Shown here: positions 41,983 to 50,488 of the stretch, piece by piece | How positions within the stretch are numbered: position 1 is the stretch's first letter | How the letters are laid out: each line of letters begins with the position of its first letter | Assembly: GCF_003815655.1 (NCBI RefSeq) | Contig: NZ_CP033917.1 | Location: forward strand, 3,906,001 to 3,970,000 | Reading direction: 5' to 3' | DNA: 64,000 nt | Origin: Chryseobacterium sp. G0201 | Lineage (GTDB): Bacteria; Bacteroidota; Bacteroidia; Flavobacteriales; Weeksellaceae | Notes under the pieces: model-generated | The model's database searches: none | Seen by the model: the letters and a program-made list of their open reading frames with translations, nothing else | Told to the model about the DNA's origin: nothing | Program-made: the position numbers and the translations under genes

Positions 41983-43389
41983 TTACCAATTTTTGTCTAT
42001 CATAAAGATCATTTGTGTCATGGCTACTGCGCCTAAAAGAAGTTCTCTTTTGCTTACCTTATCATAAGTATCTTCAACCGAATGATGATAATCGAAATAT
42101 CTCTGAGTGTCTACAACCATCTCTGCCAAAGGAATATCCAGTTTTTTCAACGGAGAAATATCCTGAATGGCATCGGTTTGATCGAAATCATAAATGCCGT
42201 AAGGAAGGAAATAGCTTTTCCAATCGAATATCAATCTTCTTCTTTGAGGAGACATATCTAATGAAAAACCTCTCGGAGAATAGCCTCCGGCATCTGTTCC
42301 TAACGCAAAAATATGTTTCTCATCTCTCTTTTTAACATAAGCTGCGTACATGTCACGTCCTTGTCCGCCATTTTCACTATTTGCGTACAAAACAACTCTG
42401 ATGGTATGATTATTTTCGATACCAAGCGCTTTTAACGTTCTTAAAACTTCAATGCACTGAACGACTCCTGTGCCGTCATCATGAGCGCCTTCTGCAAAAT
42501 CCCAAGAGTCTAACTGGGCTCCCAAAACAATCACTTTAGAATCTTTTTTACCTTGAATTTCAGCAATAATATTCGGATTGGTCGTGTCGCCTTTTGACTC
42601 CGCAGACATGTTGAGTTTGGCGGTAACTTTTTGTTTCTTTAATAATTTTTGAAGCTCATCTGCGGATCTTACTCCGATGGATAAAGCTGGAATTTTTACT
42701 TTATCATCAGGTTCATAATACACCATTTTTGCATGCGGTGTATCGTCTGTTGCCGTTGTTAAGGATCTTATAATTAAAGCTTTTGCTCCTGTTTTTGCAA
42801 TGACGGAAGCCGAAATTAATTTTGATTTTGCTGTAATTAAATAAGAATCACTTGTATTAATGATTTTCGGATCCATCGGAAGATTAACGAAAACTATTTT
42901 GTCTTTTAATTGACCTATTGACAAAGCATTAAGTTCGGAAGTGGTATTAATTAAAACGATTTCACCAACAAGATCTTTTCCGCCTGTACCTTCAGAGTTT
43001 CCAAAAGACAGCATTTTGATATTTTTCCAATCTCCATTACTGGCTTTTATTTGTAAAGATTCTCTTCCTCTTATCCAAACCGGAACTTTTACCTCCTGTC
43101 TCCAGATCATTTCGATACCAGCGTCTTTAAACTTCTTTTCAGCCCATTCCACGGCTTTCATATAACCCGGAGTTGCGCTGAAACGTGATCCAACACCTTT
43201 GGTTAGTTCTCCAAGATTTTCGTAAGCAGCGCCGTTGGTCATTATTTCGTCTGAGATCTTCTTAAACTCGTCATGGTAGTTCATCTTGGTGATGATCCCT
43301 TTTTTTACCGGCTTTTTTTGAGGTTTTTTCTGAGAAAATAAAAATCCACTCAAAAAGAGTGGAAGTATGATAATGAATATTTTTTTCAT
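41983..43389 (-). CDS. M28-family peptidase paralogue, probably catalytically dead
   Basis: The product has 468 residues from the ATG at 43389, which starts a signal peptide (MKKIFIIILPLFLSGFLFSQ); the frame extends to 43419 but the extra residues are basic and polar. It is clearly homologous over its length to the next gene (both end LLLGAVAMTQ.I.MIDKNW). The first zinc-ligand His is Gln (VLGAQLDSWD) and the catalytic Glu is Ser (YANSENGG), while the bridging Asp (HDDGTG), second Glu, Asp (GTDAGG) and last His (DYHHSVED) remain. So the fold is kept but catalysis is unlikely. A tandem duplication with division of labour is the simplest reading. Confidence 0.88.
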   Translation of the reverse strand: MKKIFIIILPLFLSGFLFSQKKPQKKPVKKGIITKMNYHDEFKKISDEIMTNGAAYENLGELTKGVGSRFSATPGYMKAVEWAEKKFKDAGIEMIWRQEVKVPVWIRGRESLQIKASNGDWKNIKMLSFGNSEGTGGKDLVGEIVLINTTSELNALSIGQLKDKIVFVNLPMDPKIINTSDSYLITAKSKLISASVIAKTGAKALIIRSLTTATDDTPHAKMVYYEPDDKVKIPALSIGVRSADELQKLLKKQKVTAKLNMSAESKGDTTNPNIIAEIQGKKDSKVIVLGAQLDSWDFAEGAHDDGTGVVQCIEVLRTLKALGIENNHTIRVVLYANSENGGQGRDMYAAYVKKRDEKHIFALGTDAGGYSPRGFSLDMSPQRRRLIFDWKSYFLPYGIYDFDQTDAIQDISPLKKLDIPLAEMVVDTQRYFDYHHSVEDTYDKVSKRELLLGAVAMTQMIFMIDKNW

Positions 43390-43445
43390 TTTTTTATTTA
43401 CCTTTTCTTTTCCGTGCATAAAAGTAGGGAAAAAATAAGAATATT

Positions 43446-44690
43446 TTATTGTTTCATGTCGTACATTAATAAGGCTGTAACCAATTTAGGCTCAATGAAT
43501 GTACATTTTGGAGGCATACTTAATTTCAGATCAGAAATTTTGATCATATCATTAAAGCTTACAGGATAAATCCCGAATCCGACTCTTCCTTCACCGTTGT
43601 CTATTTTTTCTTTTAAAAGGTTGATTCCTTCAAGATTAGACGTTCCTTTTACGTAAGAAATTTTATCCGAACTGTCGGGATCGTCAATTTTTAAAATGTC
43701 TTTAAATATATATTTATCAATGAGATGGTGATCCAGATTATCCAGAGACATCTCCTGAGAACGAAGATCGTGCTTTACGTGAAGAGAATAGAATTTACCA
43801 TCAAGATACATCGAAATATGGAATTTTTGCGAAGGGTAATATGCCGTACCTTCTTTCTCGTGAATCAGAAAATATTTTTCTAATTGCTTTAAAAAATCCG
43901 CAGTTTCCAGATCATTGATATCACTTACAATTCTGTTGTAATCGTGGATTTTAATAGACTGGTTGGAAACTATAAAACTATACACAAAGTTATAAGCCTC
44001 AGTACCGTTATGTCTTTTGTTTTTGTCTTTATGATATTTTGCATTTAAAGCTGTAGAACCAATTCTGTGGTGTCCATCCGCAATATAAAAAGCATCGATC
44101 TGATCGATAACCTCCTTGAACTGTTGTAATTTCAAACGGTTATCAATTCTCCAGATTTTATGTCTAATCCCTTTTGTGTCAACATGATTGAAGATCGGAA
44201 CATTCTTCTCCTCATGATTCATCAATAATTCAATCTTTGAGTTGGAAGGGTAAGTCAGCAATACAGGTTCTGCCTGAAGGTTTACTTTCTCAAGATAATG
44301 CGCCAGTTTTTCTTTTTTCTGAGGAATGGTACTTTCGTGCCTCTTGATCTTTCCGCTCCAGAAATCTTCGATACTTGCTAAGCCTAGCAAACCTCTAAAA
44401 ATCTGTTTATTCGGATAGATCTGCTCATAAAGATAATAGGCCGAACTGTCCTGAACTAGTTTTTTCTCTTCCAATAATTCTTCAAAAGTAGAACGGATTT
44501 TCCTTAGATTTCGGTCGATATCTTTAGATTTACTTACAACATAAGGTTTGATCATGTTGATGTAAGTATTCTCAACTTGAGCTTTCTCCGCGATTTCTTC
44601 CTGAGTAAAGTTGTCAAGAGGATGCGTAGGGAAAGTGCTCTCAAAGTCTTTGTGAGGTCTTATTCCGCGAAAAGGTTTAAAAATAGGCAT
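43446..44690 (-). CDS. DUF1015 family protein
   Basis: The product has 414 residues, soluble. Landmarks of DUF1015: start PIFKPFRGIRP, YYLYEQI, RGLLGLASIEDFWSGKIKRH, ADGHHRIGSTAL, YSFIVSNQSIKIHDYNRIV, and a C-terminal KISDLKLSMPPKCTFIEPKL. This family often sits beside serine-biosynthesis genes, as here: 3 bases separate it from the serA-like gene. Its biochemical role is not established; the conserved ADGHHR suggests an enzyme. Confidence 0.88.
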   Translation of the reverse strand: MPIFKPFRGIRPHKDFESTFPTHPLDNFTQEEIAEKAQVENTYINMIKPYVVSKSKDIDRNLRKIRSTFEELLEEKKLVQDSSAYYLYEQIYPNKQIFRGLLGLASIEDFWSGKIKRHESTIPQKKEKLAHYLEKVNLQAEPVLLTYPSNSKIELLMNHEEKNVPIFNHVDTKGIRHKIWRIDNRLKLQQFKEVIDQIDAFYIADGHHRIGSTALNAKYHKDKNKRHNGTEAYNFVYSFIVSNQSIKIHDYNRIVSDINDLETADFLKQLEKYFLIHEKEGTAYYPSQKFHISMYLDGKFYSLHVKHDLRSQEMSLDNLDHHLIDKYIFKDILKIDDPDSSDKISYVKGTSNLEGINLLKEKIDNGEGRVGFGIYPVSFNDMIKISDLKLSMPPKCTFIEPKLVTALLMYDMKQ

Positions 44691-44693
44691 ATT

Positions 44694-45659
44694 TTACTGT
44701 ATAGTTTCTTTTTGTAGCTTAATAATTTGTTCTGCAAGTTCCAATCCGATCTTTTCCTGAGCATCAACTGTGTTTCCTCCCACATGTGGAGAAAGGGACA
44801 GGGCAGGATTCATTAATAATGGAAGTTCGGGAGTAGGCTCGTTTTCAAAAACGTCTAAAGCCGCTCCAGCCACTTTTCCTGATTCGATAAAATCAATCAA
44901 AGTAACTTCATTAATAACGCCGCCTCTTGCAGTGTTGACAATATAAACACCGTCTTTCATTTTTTCAAACTGGGCGGTATCTATGATATATTCGTTAGTT
45001 TTTGGAGTGTTAATGCTGATGAAATCAACATCTTTAAGGAATTCATCTGAATCGTTAGTTGAAGTGATTTCAAAATTTATAGTTTGTCCGTCAAAAAAGT
45101 CTAACGTAAGAACCTTGATTTTAGGCTTTCTTGTTAAGACTTTAATTTTCATTCCTAAAGCAATTCCCATCTTCACAACTTCCTGACCTATACTGCCAAA
45201 ACCTATAACACCTAAAGTTTTACCTGAAAGTTCATAAGCATTATTGAAAGATTTTTTCATCGCATTAAAATGCGTTTCACCCTCCAATGGCATCAGTCTG
45301 TTTGATTCATGAAGGAATCTTGCCAGAGCAAAGAAGTGTCCGAAAACCAACTCAGCAACCGATTTTGACGATGCATTTGGTGTGTTGATCACTTTTAAGC
45401 CTTTGGTTTTAGCATAATCGACATCAATATTATCCATACCCATTCCGCCTCTTCCAACAATTTTAAGCGTCGGGCAGGCATCAATAATATCTTTCTTTAC
45501 TTTCGTTGCACTTCTTACCAAAAGGACATCCACATTATTTTCATTGATGAAATTGATAACGTGATCCTGAGCAACTCGGTTGTCAAGTACTTCAATTCCT
45601 GCATCTTGCAATGCTTTTCGTCCTGCTTCGGAAATTCCGTCGTTGGCTAAAACTTTCAT
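44694..45659 (-). CDS. serA: D-3-phosphoglycerate dehydrogenase
   Basis: The product has 321 residues. It is a D-isomer-specific 2-hydroxyacid dehydrogenase: the Rossmann motif TLGVIGFGSIGQEVVKMGI, catalytic Arg in NTARGGVINE, Glu in GAALDVFENEPTP and His in LSPHVGGNTVDAQ. There is no C-terminal ACT domain, so it is the short form. It converts 3-phosphoglycerate to phosphohydroxypyruvate; the serC gene lies 123 bases upstream in the same direction, which supports the assignment over other dehydrogenases. Confidence 0.88.
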   Translation of the reverse strand: MKVLANDGISEAGRKALQDAGIEVLDNRVAQDHVINFINENNVDVLLVRSATKVKKDIIDACPTLKIVGRGGMGMDNIDVDYAKTKGLKVINTPNASSKSVAELVFGHFFALARFLHESNRLMPLEGETHFNAMKKSFNNAYELSGKTLGVIGFGSIGQEVVKMGIALGMKIKVLTRKPKIKVLTLDFFDGQTINFEITSTNDSDEFLKDVDFISINTPKTNEYIIDTAQFEKMKDGVYIVNTARGGVINEVTLIDFIESGKVAGAALDVFENEPTPELPLLMNPALSLSPHVGGNTVDAQEKIGLELAEQIIKLQKETIQ

Positions 45660-45782
45660 GGTTTATATTTTGATTGAAGATTAAAAAATTATAATATTTA
45701 AAAATTCTAAATCGGTTGCCAAATTAAGAAAATTTAAAATAAGGGGAATAATCTTTTAATCTTTCAATTTTTTAAGCTTAAA

Positions 45783-46847
45783 TTATTTAATTGATTTCAT
45801 TACGTCTACCAAAACCTGCACACTTTCGATTGGTAAAGCGTTGTACAAGCTGGCTCTGTAACCGCCTAAACTTCTGTGTCCGTTCAGTCCGCTGATTCCT
45901 GCAGCTTTCCAAGCGTTGTCGAATTCTTCTTTTTTGCTGTCATCAATCAATTTGAACGAAACATTCATCAAAGAACGGTCTTCTTTTACACAAAACGTCT
46001 CAAACAACGGATTACTATCAATTTCATCATATAAAAGTTTTGCTTTTGCTTCGTTTCTTGCTTCAGCAGCAGCAATCCCTCCGTTTTTCTCTAAATACTG
46101 TAAAGTCAATAAAGATGCATATACAGGGAAAACCGGTGGCGTATTATACATTGATTCTTTTGAAATATGCTGAGAATAATCTAAAATTGACAACATATTT
46201 TCTCTTCCTGTTTTTCCAAGAATTTCTTTTTTAATTACGATCAAAGTAACTCCTGCAGGTCCCATATTTTTCTGAGCTCCGGCATAGATTAGATCAAATT
46301 TAGAGAAATCCAATTGTCTTGAGAAAATATCAGAACTCATGTCGCAAACCATCAAAGTATCAACTTCCGGGAAAGATTTCATTTGAGTTCCGTAAATGGT
46401 ATTGTTTGAAGTACAGTGGAAATAATCGTACTCTGAACCTACCGTATAATCTTTAGGGATGAAAGAATAGTTTTCCTCTTTTGAAGAACCTACAACATCT
46501 ACATCTCCTAATTTTTTTGCTTCCTTGATAGCTCCTGCAGCCCAAGTTCCAGTATCTAAATACGCTGCTTTTCCGCCAACTTTCAGCAAGTTGTAAGGAA
46601 CCATTGCAAACTGCAGACTAGCACCTCCTCCTAAATATAAAACCTCGTAATCATCCCCAAGGTTCATTAATCTTTTTACAATCGCACGCGCCTCGTCCAT
46701 TACTGCAACGAAATCCTTACTTCTGTGAGAGATCTCAAGAAGAGACAAACCAATACCGTTAAAATCTAAAATAGCTTCTGCCGATTTTTCGAATACCTCT
46801 TGTGGTAAGATACATGGTCCTGCGCTGAAGTTGTGCTTTTTGCTCAT
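45783..46847 (-). CDS. serC: Phosphoserine aminotransferase
   Basis: The product has 354 residues. Landmarks: NFSAGPCILPQEVFEKSAEA, SLLEISHRSKDF, LGGGASLQFAMVPYNLL, the PLP-lysine region YAGAQKNMGPAGVT, NTPPVFPVYASLL and GHRSLGGYRASLYNALP. It catalyses the second step of serine biosynthesis, using glutamate as amino donor. It is the first gene of the serC-serA-DUF1015 group; no serB is present here. Confidence 0.95.
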   Translation of the reverse strand: MSKKHNFSAGPCILPQEVFEKSAEAILDFNGIGLSLLEISHRSKDFVAVMDEARAIVKRLMNLGDDYEVLYLGGGASLQFAMVPYNLLKVGGKAAYLDTGTWAAGAIKEAKKLGDVDVVGSSKEENYSFIPKDYTVGSEYDYFHCTSNNTIYGTQMKSFPEVDTLMVCDMSSDIFSRQLDFSKFDLIYAGAQKNMGPAGVTLIVIKKEILGKTGRENMLSILDYSQHISKESMYNTPPVFPVYASLLTLQYLEKNGGIAAAEARNEAKAKLLYDEIDSNPLFETFCVKEDRSLMNVSFKLIDDSKKEEFDNAWKAAGISGLNGHRSLGGYRASLYNALPIESVQVLVDVMKSIK

Positions 46848-46932
46848 ATTTTTATTTTTTGGTTTTTTGCAAGAATTTTCGTGCTTGCCGTTGATTTTTA
46901 ATATCTTATTAAGATTTTTTGAAATATTTGGT

Positions 46933-46970
46933 TAAAAAAACCGTCTCATACTGGCTGAGACGGCGTTTTT
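46933..46970 (-). terminator. Terminator of the ferredoxin gene
   Basis: The stem CCGTCTCA / TGAGACGG (46941-46948 and 46956-46963), flanked by A7 on the left so that the minus strand ends in T7, and T7 on the right; it separates ferredoxin from serC. Confidence 0.85.
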
Positions 46971-47321
46971 TTATTCACCGTGTAAAAATGCTTTCTTGTT
47001 AAGCAGTGCTTCTTCAGATTCTACATGATCCTCATCAGGAACACAGCAATCTACCGGGCAAACCGCTGCACACTGTGGTTCTTCATGGAATCCTTTACAT
47101 TCTGTACACTTATCTGTTACAATAAAATAAACATCGTCATTTACAGGTTCTTGTGGTGCATCTGCATCCACTGTAAGTCCTGATGTCAATGTGACAGTAC
47201 CTTTAAGCTCAGTACCCTCAGAAGCTTTCCAATCTACTGCTCCTTCATATATTGCATTGTTGGGACACTCTGGTTCGCAGGCTCCGCAATTAATGCATTC
47301 ATCAGTTATTTTAATAGCCAT
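46971..47321 (-). CDS. 4Fe-4S dicluster ferredoxin
   Basis: The product has 116 residues. Two cluster motifs: CINCGACEPECPNNA (about 10-24) and the second CTECKGFHEEPQCAAVCPVDC (about 75-95, with a CKGFHEEPQC spacing typical of the 'FdxA/YfhL' type). A negative insert of about 45 residues lies between them. It is a small electron carrier. It is divergent from the LuxC-like acyl-CoA reductase at 47381, with overlapping promoters, so a joint function in redox metabolism is possible. Confidence 0.92.
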   Translation of the reverse strand: MAIKITDECINCGACEPECPNNAIYEGAVDWKASEGTELKGTVTLTSGLTVDADAPQEPVNDDVYFIVTDKCTECKGFHEEPQCAAVCPVDCCVPDEDHVESEEALLNKKAFLHGE

Positions 47322-47334
47322 CGCTAATTTTTTT

Positions 47335-47352
47335 TAAATTTGCACAAAATTA
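47335..47352. promoter_or_regulatory. Back-to-back -7 boxes of the acyl-CoA reductase and ferredoxin genes
   Basis: TAAATTTG at 47335-47342 faces right and CAAAATTA at 47345-47352 is TAATTTTG facing left, only 2 bases apart. The two promoters would cover each other, so they may exclude one another. Confidence 0.45.
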
Positions 47353-47380
47353 CAAAATATTCCCCAATTTTACAGTAATT

Positions 47381-48415
47381 ATGAATATCGAAAATCAAGT
47401 TTTAGGACTTATTAACCTAAGTGATCATATAAAAGAGTTTTTAGCAAAAGATATTGCTGAATATAACGAGAATGATTCTGATTTTGAATTATTGTTAAGA
47501 AAGTCTGAAATGGAAAACCCTTGGTTTACCATTGATAATCAGAAATTTGCTCTTAAACAGTGGTCGTATCTGCTGACGGAAGAAAATATAAAGGATTGGC
47601 TTAAAGATTATTCTATCTCTAAAATTACAAAAAGAGTAGGATTGATCTTAGCTGGAAATATTCCTTTGGTAGGATGGCATGATGTGATTTCTGTTGTGTT
47701 GAGCAATCATATTCCGGTGATTAAATTATCTTCAAAAGACCGATATATGGTTCCGTTTTTGTTGAAAAAATGGAAAGAGTTTTCTAGCGATAATGTTGAA
47801 TATGAGTTTGTTGAAAGGTTAGAAAGTTATGACGCAGTGATTGCAACAGGAAGTAATAATACAGCGAGATATTTAGAATATTATTTTAAGAATCATTTAA
47901 ATATTATTCGTAAAAACAGAACTTCGGTTGCTATTTTGAAAGGTGATGAAACTGCTGAAGAATTAAAACTTTTAGCGAATGATATTTTCCAATATTTTGG
48001 TTTAGGTTGCAGAAATGTAACGAGAATTTTAATTCCGGAGGATTTTGTAATTGATAGATTGTTTGAAAGTTTTGTAGGTTTTCAGGACATTATCAATCAT
48101 AATAAATATGCAAATAATTATGAATACAACAGAGCAGTTTATCTTTTAAATTTGGATAAATTCTGGGATAATAATTTTGTGATGATGAAGGAAGATGATA
48201 AATTATTCAGTCCGCTTTCTGTAATTAATTTCAGTAGATATCCCTCTTTGGATGAAGTTAAAAACTTTATTGTTGAAAATGAAGAAAATATTCAATGTAT
48301 TGTTGCTAAGGAAGAATTAGGATTTGATTCTGTGTATTTCGGTGAAGCACAAAATCCCGGGTTAAATACTTATGCAGATAATGTGGATACAATGAAGTTT
48401 TTAGAGGTAATTTAA
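47381..48415 (+). CDS. LuxC-like acyl-CoA reductase
   Basis: The product has 344 residues. Landmarks: RVGLILAGNIPLVGWHDVIS, KLSSKDRYMVPFLL, VIATGSNNTARYLEYYF, IIRKNRTSVAILKG and the catalytic Cys in YFGLGCRNVTRILIP. It belongs to the acyl-CoA/acyl-protein reductase group related to LuxC, making fatty aldehyde from an activated acyl group with NADPH. The acyl substrate is unknown. Common in flavobacteria beside the divergent ferredoxin, as found here. Confidence 0.85.
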   Translation: MNIENQVLGLINLSDHIKEFLAKDIAEYNENDSDFELLLRKSEMENPWFTIDNQKFALKQWSYLLTEENIKDWLKDYSISKITKRVGLILAGNIPLVGWHDVISVVLSNHIPVIKLSSKDRYMVPFLLKKWKEFSSDNVEYEFVERLESYDAVIATGSNNTARYLEYYFKNHLNIIRKNRTSVAILKGDETAEELKLLANDIFQYFGLGCRNVTRILIPEDFVIDRLFESFVGFQDIINHNKYANNYEYNRAVYLLNLDKFWDNNFVMMKEDDKLFSPLSVINFSRYPSLDEVKNFIVENEENIQCIVAKEELGFDSVYFGEAQNPGLNTYADNVDTMKFLEVI

Positions 48416-48454
48416 TTTTCCGTATCTTCAATTATCAATATAACCTATCACTCA

Positions 48455-48901
48455 ATGAAAAAAATATTTTTAATACTTTCAATCTTGTCTGTACAGCTTT
48501 TATTTTCGCAGGAAGTTGTTGATTTAAAGTTAGAAAACAATAGAAAGACAGAAACTCCTTTAAATCTGAACAAACAACAGATCGATCTGTACAACGGGAA
48601 ATTTCTGCAATTTATCACTGCTTTGAAATCATCCGACAGAAAGGGAATGGAAGCTTTACTTTCTGATAAGGCAAAGCAAGTAGTTACCGATAAAGTGTTT
48701 ACAAAATTGTCGACTGATATCAATACCAGCAAAAAGCTTACGATCATTAAAACAGGCTATAAACCTTTGATAGATGGTAATAGTTATCCGATGATCCAAT
48801 ATAAATACGCTGATGATAAATCTGCTGATCCAAAAGAGGTGATCACGGCGGTATTCGAAAATAATGGTAAGATTCTTGGAGTTAAGCCATTCAAAAAATA
48901 A
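48455..48901 (+). CDS. Small exported protein, unknown
   Basis: The product has 148 residues with a signal peptide (MKKIFLILSILSVQLLFSQ). The mature part is soluble and mixed alpha/beta (LYNGKFLQFITALKSSDRKG, SYPMIQYKYADDKSADPKEV, GKILGVKPFKK), recalling small NTF2-like or DUF4783-like folds, but I cannot assign it. 39 bases follow the acyl-CoA reductase gene; co-transcription is likely. Confidence 0.62.
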   Translation: MKKIFLILSILSVQLLFSQEVVDLKLENNRKTETPLNLNKQQIDLYNGKFLQFITALKSSDRKGMEALLSDKAKQVVTDKVFTKLSTDINTSKKLTIIKTGYKPLIDGNSYPMIQYKYADDKSADPKEVITAVFENNGKILGVKPFKK

Positions 48902-48938
48902 TTTATTTTTAATTATATTTAAATAAAAAATATAAACT

Positions 48939-49625
48939 ATGATGACAGATGTTTTAGTGGCGCAGTCTACAGATGTAGAAAAGGCCAGTTTTTACAAGAA
49001 AACGTATTTACATGTTGCTTTGGCGATCCTTGCATTTATTGGGGTTGAAACTGTTTTATTAAAAGTGGTGCCTGAGCAGTTGATCGTAGCGATGTTCGCT
49101 CAAAGATTCGCTTGGTTATTGATTATCGGTGTATTTTGGCTGGCTTCGGTTTTGGCAGCAAAATGGTCGCTTTCACAAAGTAAATCAACACAGTATTTAG
49201 GACTTGGATTTTATGTTTTGCTTGAAGCGGTTATTTTCTTACCGTTAATTTATATTGCGATGGTGTATTCCGGAGGACAGGTGATTTTTCAGGCAGCCAC
49301 ATTGACTGTTGCTATGTTTGCAGGAATTTCAGCGGTCGCTTTCACTTCTAAAAGAGATTTTTCTTTTTTAAGAAATATCATCGTTATCGGTGGATTTATA
49401 TCTCTTGGATTGATCGTTGGCGGAATGCTTTTCGGTTTCAATCTTGGACTTTGGTTCTCTGTAGGAATGGTAATTTTGGCTTCTGCAACCATTTTATATC
49501 AAACAAGTAAGCTTAAAGATTCTTACGCAACCAATCAGTATGTTGGAGCTTCGTTACAGCTTTTTGCTTCTATCATGTTGTTGTTCTGGTATATTCTTAG
49601 TATTTTAATGAGCAGAAGAAGCTAA
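48939..49625 (+). CDS. Bax inhibitor-1 / YccA family membrane protein
   Basis: The product has 228 residues and seven hydrophobic helices. The family's characteristic segments are present: FYKKTYLHVALAILAFIG near the start, LGLGFYVLLEAVIFLPLIYI, QAATLTVAMFAGISAVAFTS and YATNQYVGASLQLFASIM. BI-1/YccA proteins are inner-membrane proteins that in E. coli modulate FtsH and behave as pH-sensitive calcium leak channels. The role here is unproven. A terminator follows at 49701. Confidence 0.9.
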   Translation: MMTDVLVAQSTDVEKASFYKKTYLHVALAILAFIGVETVLLKVVPEQLIVAMFAQRFAWLLIIGVFWLASVLAAKWSLSQSKSTQYLGLGFYVLLEAVIFLPLIYIAMVYSGGQVIFQAATLTVAMFAGISAVAFTSKRDFSFLRNIIVIGGFISLGLIVGGMLFGFNLGLWFSVGMVILASATILYQTSKLKDSYATNQYVGASLQLFASIMLLFWYILSILMSRRS

Positions 49626-49699
49626 TTTAAAAGTAATAAATTATGAGTTTTGCGTTATGAATTTTTCAAAATGTTTAAATTCATTTTTATAAACCCAAA

Positions 49700-49734
49700 A
49701 AATCCTGATGTCTTTGCATCGGGATTTATTTTTG
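49700..49734 (+). terminator. Terminator of the Bax-inhibitor gene
   Basis: The stem AATCCTGATG / CATCGGGATT (one G-T pair) is followed by TATTTTT. Confidence 0.75.
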
Positions 49735-49741
49735 GTGATTT

Positions 49742-49825
49742 AAACACAAATTTCACTAATAGTTTTCACAAATAAACACTAATAATTTGTGTTTTTCATG
49801 ATAAAAGTTGTAGCATTAGTGTTTA
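49742..49825. repeat. Overlapping inverted repeats
   Basis: AAACACAAATT (49742-49752) pairs perfectly with AATTTGTGTTT (49784-49794), and TAAACACTAAT (49773-49783) with ATTAGTGTTTA (49815-49825). The two pairings cannot form together. Looks like a degenerate dispersed repeat. Confidence 0.55.
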
Positions 49826-49829
49826 AAAA

Positions 49830-50078
49830 TTATTTATCAATCGATCCTAAAACCTTCTGAGCAAAAGAATTTAAAGCATCTTTTTCGCTCATTCCGTTTT
49901 GTACGTTAGCGTGAACTTCTAGCGCTCCACAGATGTTTGTAATTAGCTCACCTGCAACGTTTAAGTCTTCTTCACTTGTTCCTCTGAATTCGCTGAAACT
50001 TTCTAAAACTTCTAATGTTTTTTCAAGATTTTCAGGCGTTTGGTTTTGATAGAATTGTCTTATTACGGGTAATTTCAT
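49830..50078 (-). CDS. DUF6952 small protein
   Basis: The product has 82 residues, helical and soluble (MKLPVIRQFYQNQTPENLEK, LITNICGALEVHANVQNGMS). It corresponds to the DUF6952 family that in flavobacteria is encoded next to thioredoxin and peroxiredoxin, as here: it starts inside the stop of the thioredoxin gene (TAATG overlap). Function unknown; by context it may assist peroxide detoxification. Confidence 0.78.
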   Translation of the reverse strand: MKLPVIRQFYQNQTPENLEKTLEVLESFSEFRGTSEEDLNVAGELITNICGALEVHANVQNGMSEKDALNSFAQKVLGSIDK

Positions 50079-50386
50079 TATGCTAATTCATTAAAAAGGT
50101 TAATTAAACTTTCAGCCTGATTAGATTGAACCTGATTTACCAATTCACCATTTTTGAAGATCGCAAATGTAGGTAAGTTATCAACTTTAGCTAATTTTCT
50201 ACTTTCCGGTAATTTTTCTGCATCTACATAAAGGAAAGGAATACTGTCATTTTCAGAAGCTAATTTTTTAAATTTCGGTTTCATGATTCTGCAGTTTCCG
50301 CACCATGTTGCTCCGTATTGAACGACTACTTTTTCATTGTCTGCTACGATATTTTGTAGCGTATCTTCGGTTAATTCTGTATACAT
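50078..50386 (-). CDS. Thioredoxin-fold protein with CGNC active site
   Basis: The product has 102 residues. Thioredoxin fold with active site WCGNCRIMKPKF instead of the usual WCGPC. The cis-Pro segment VDNLPTFAIFKNGELV is present. The nearby peroxiredoxin gene suggests it reduces that enzyme. Replacement of the central Pro should change the redox potential; this is inference. Confidence 0.88.
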   Translation of the reverse strand: MYTELTEDTLQNIVADNEKVVVQYGATWCGNCRIMKPKFKKLASENDSIPFLYVDAEKLPESRKLAKVDNLPTFAIFKNGELVNQVQSNQAESLINLFNELA

Positions 50387-50405
50387 AAGTTAAGTTTTTC
50401 AAATT

Positions 50406-50476
50406 TAACAATGTAGCAATTTAATAATTTACCAGTTTATCAATCATTGTTATCCTGATACATTGCTACATTGTTA
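50406..50476. repeat. Inverted repeat between thioredoxin and peroxiredoxin genes
   Basis: The arms TAACAATGTAGCAAT (50406-50420) and ATTGCTACATTGTTA (50462-50476) are perfectly complementary over 15 bases with a 41-base spacer. No adjacent T-run. Confidence 0.65.
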
Positions 50477-50488
50477 GATTAATTTTAA

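Noticed and set aside
49742..49825. Possible CRISPR-like repeats
   Set aside because: Only overlapping degenerate inverted repeats; no regular spacing or spacers.
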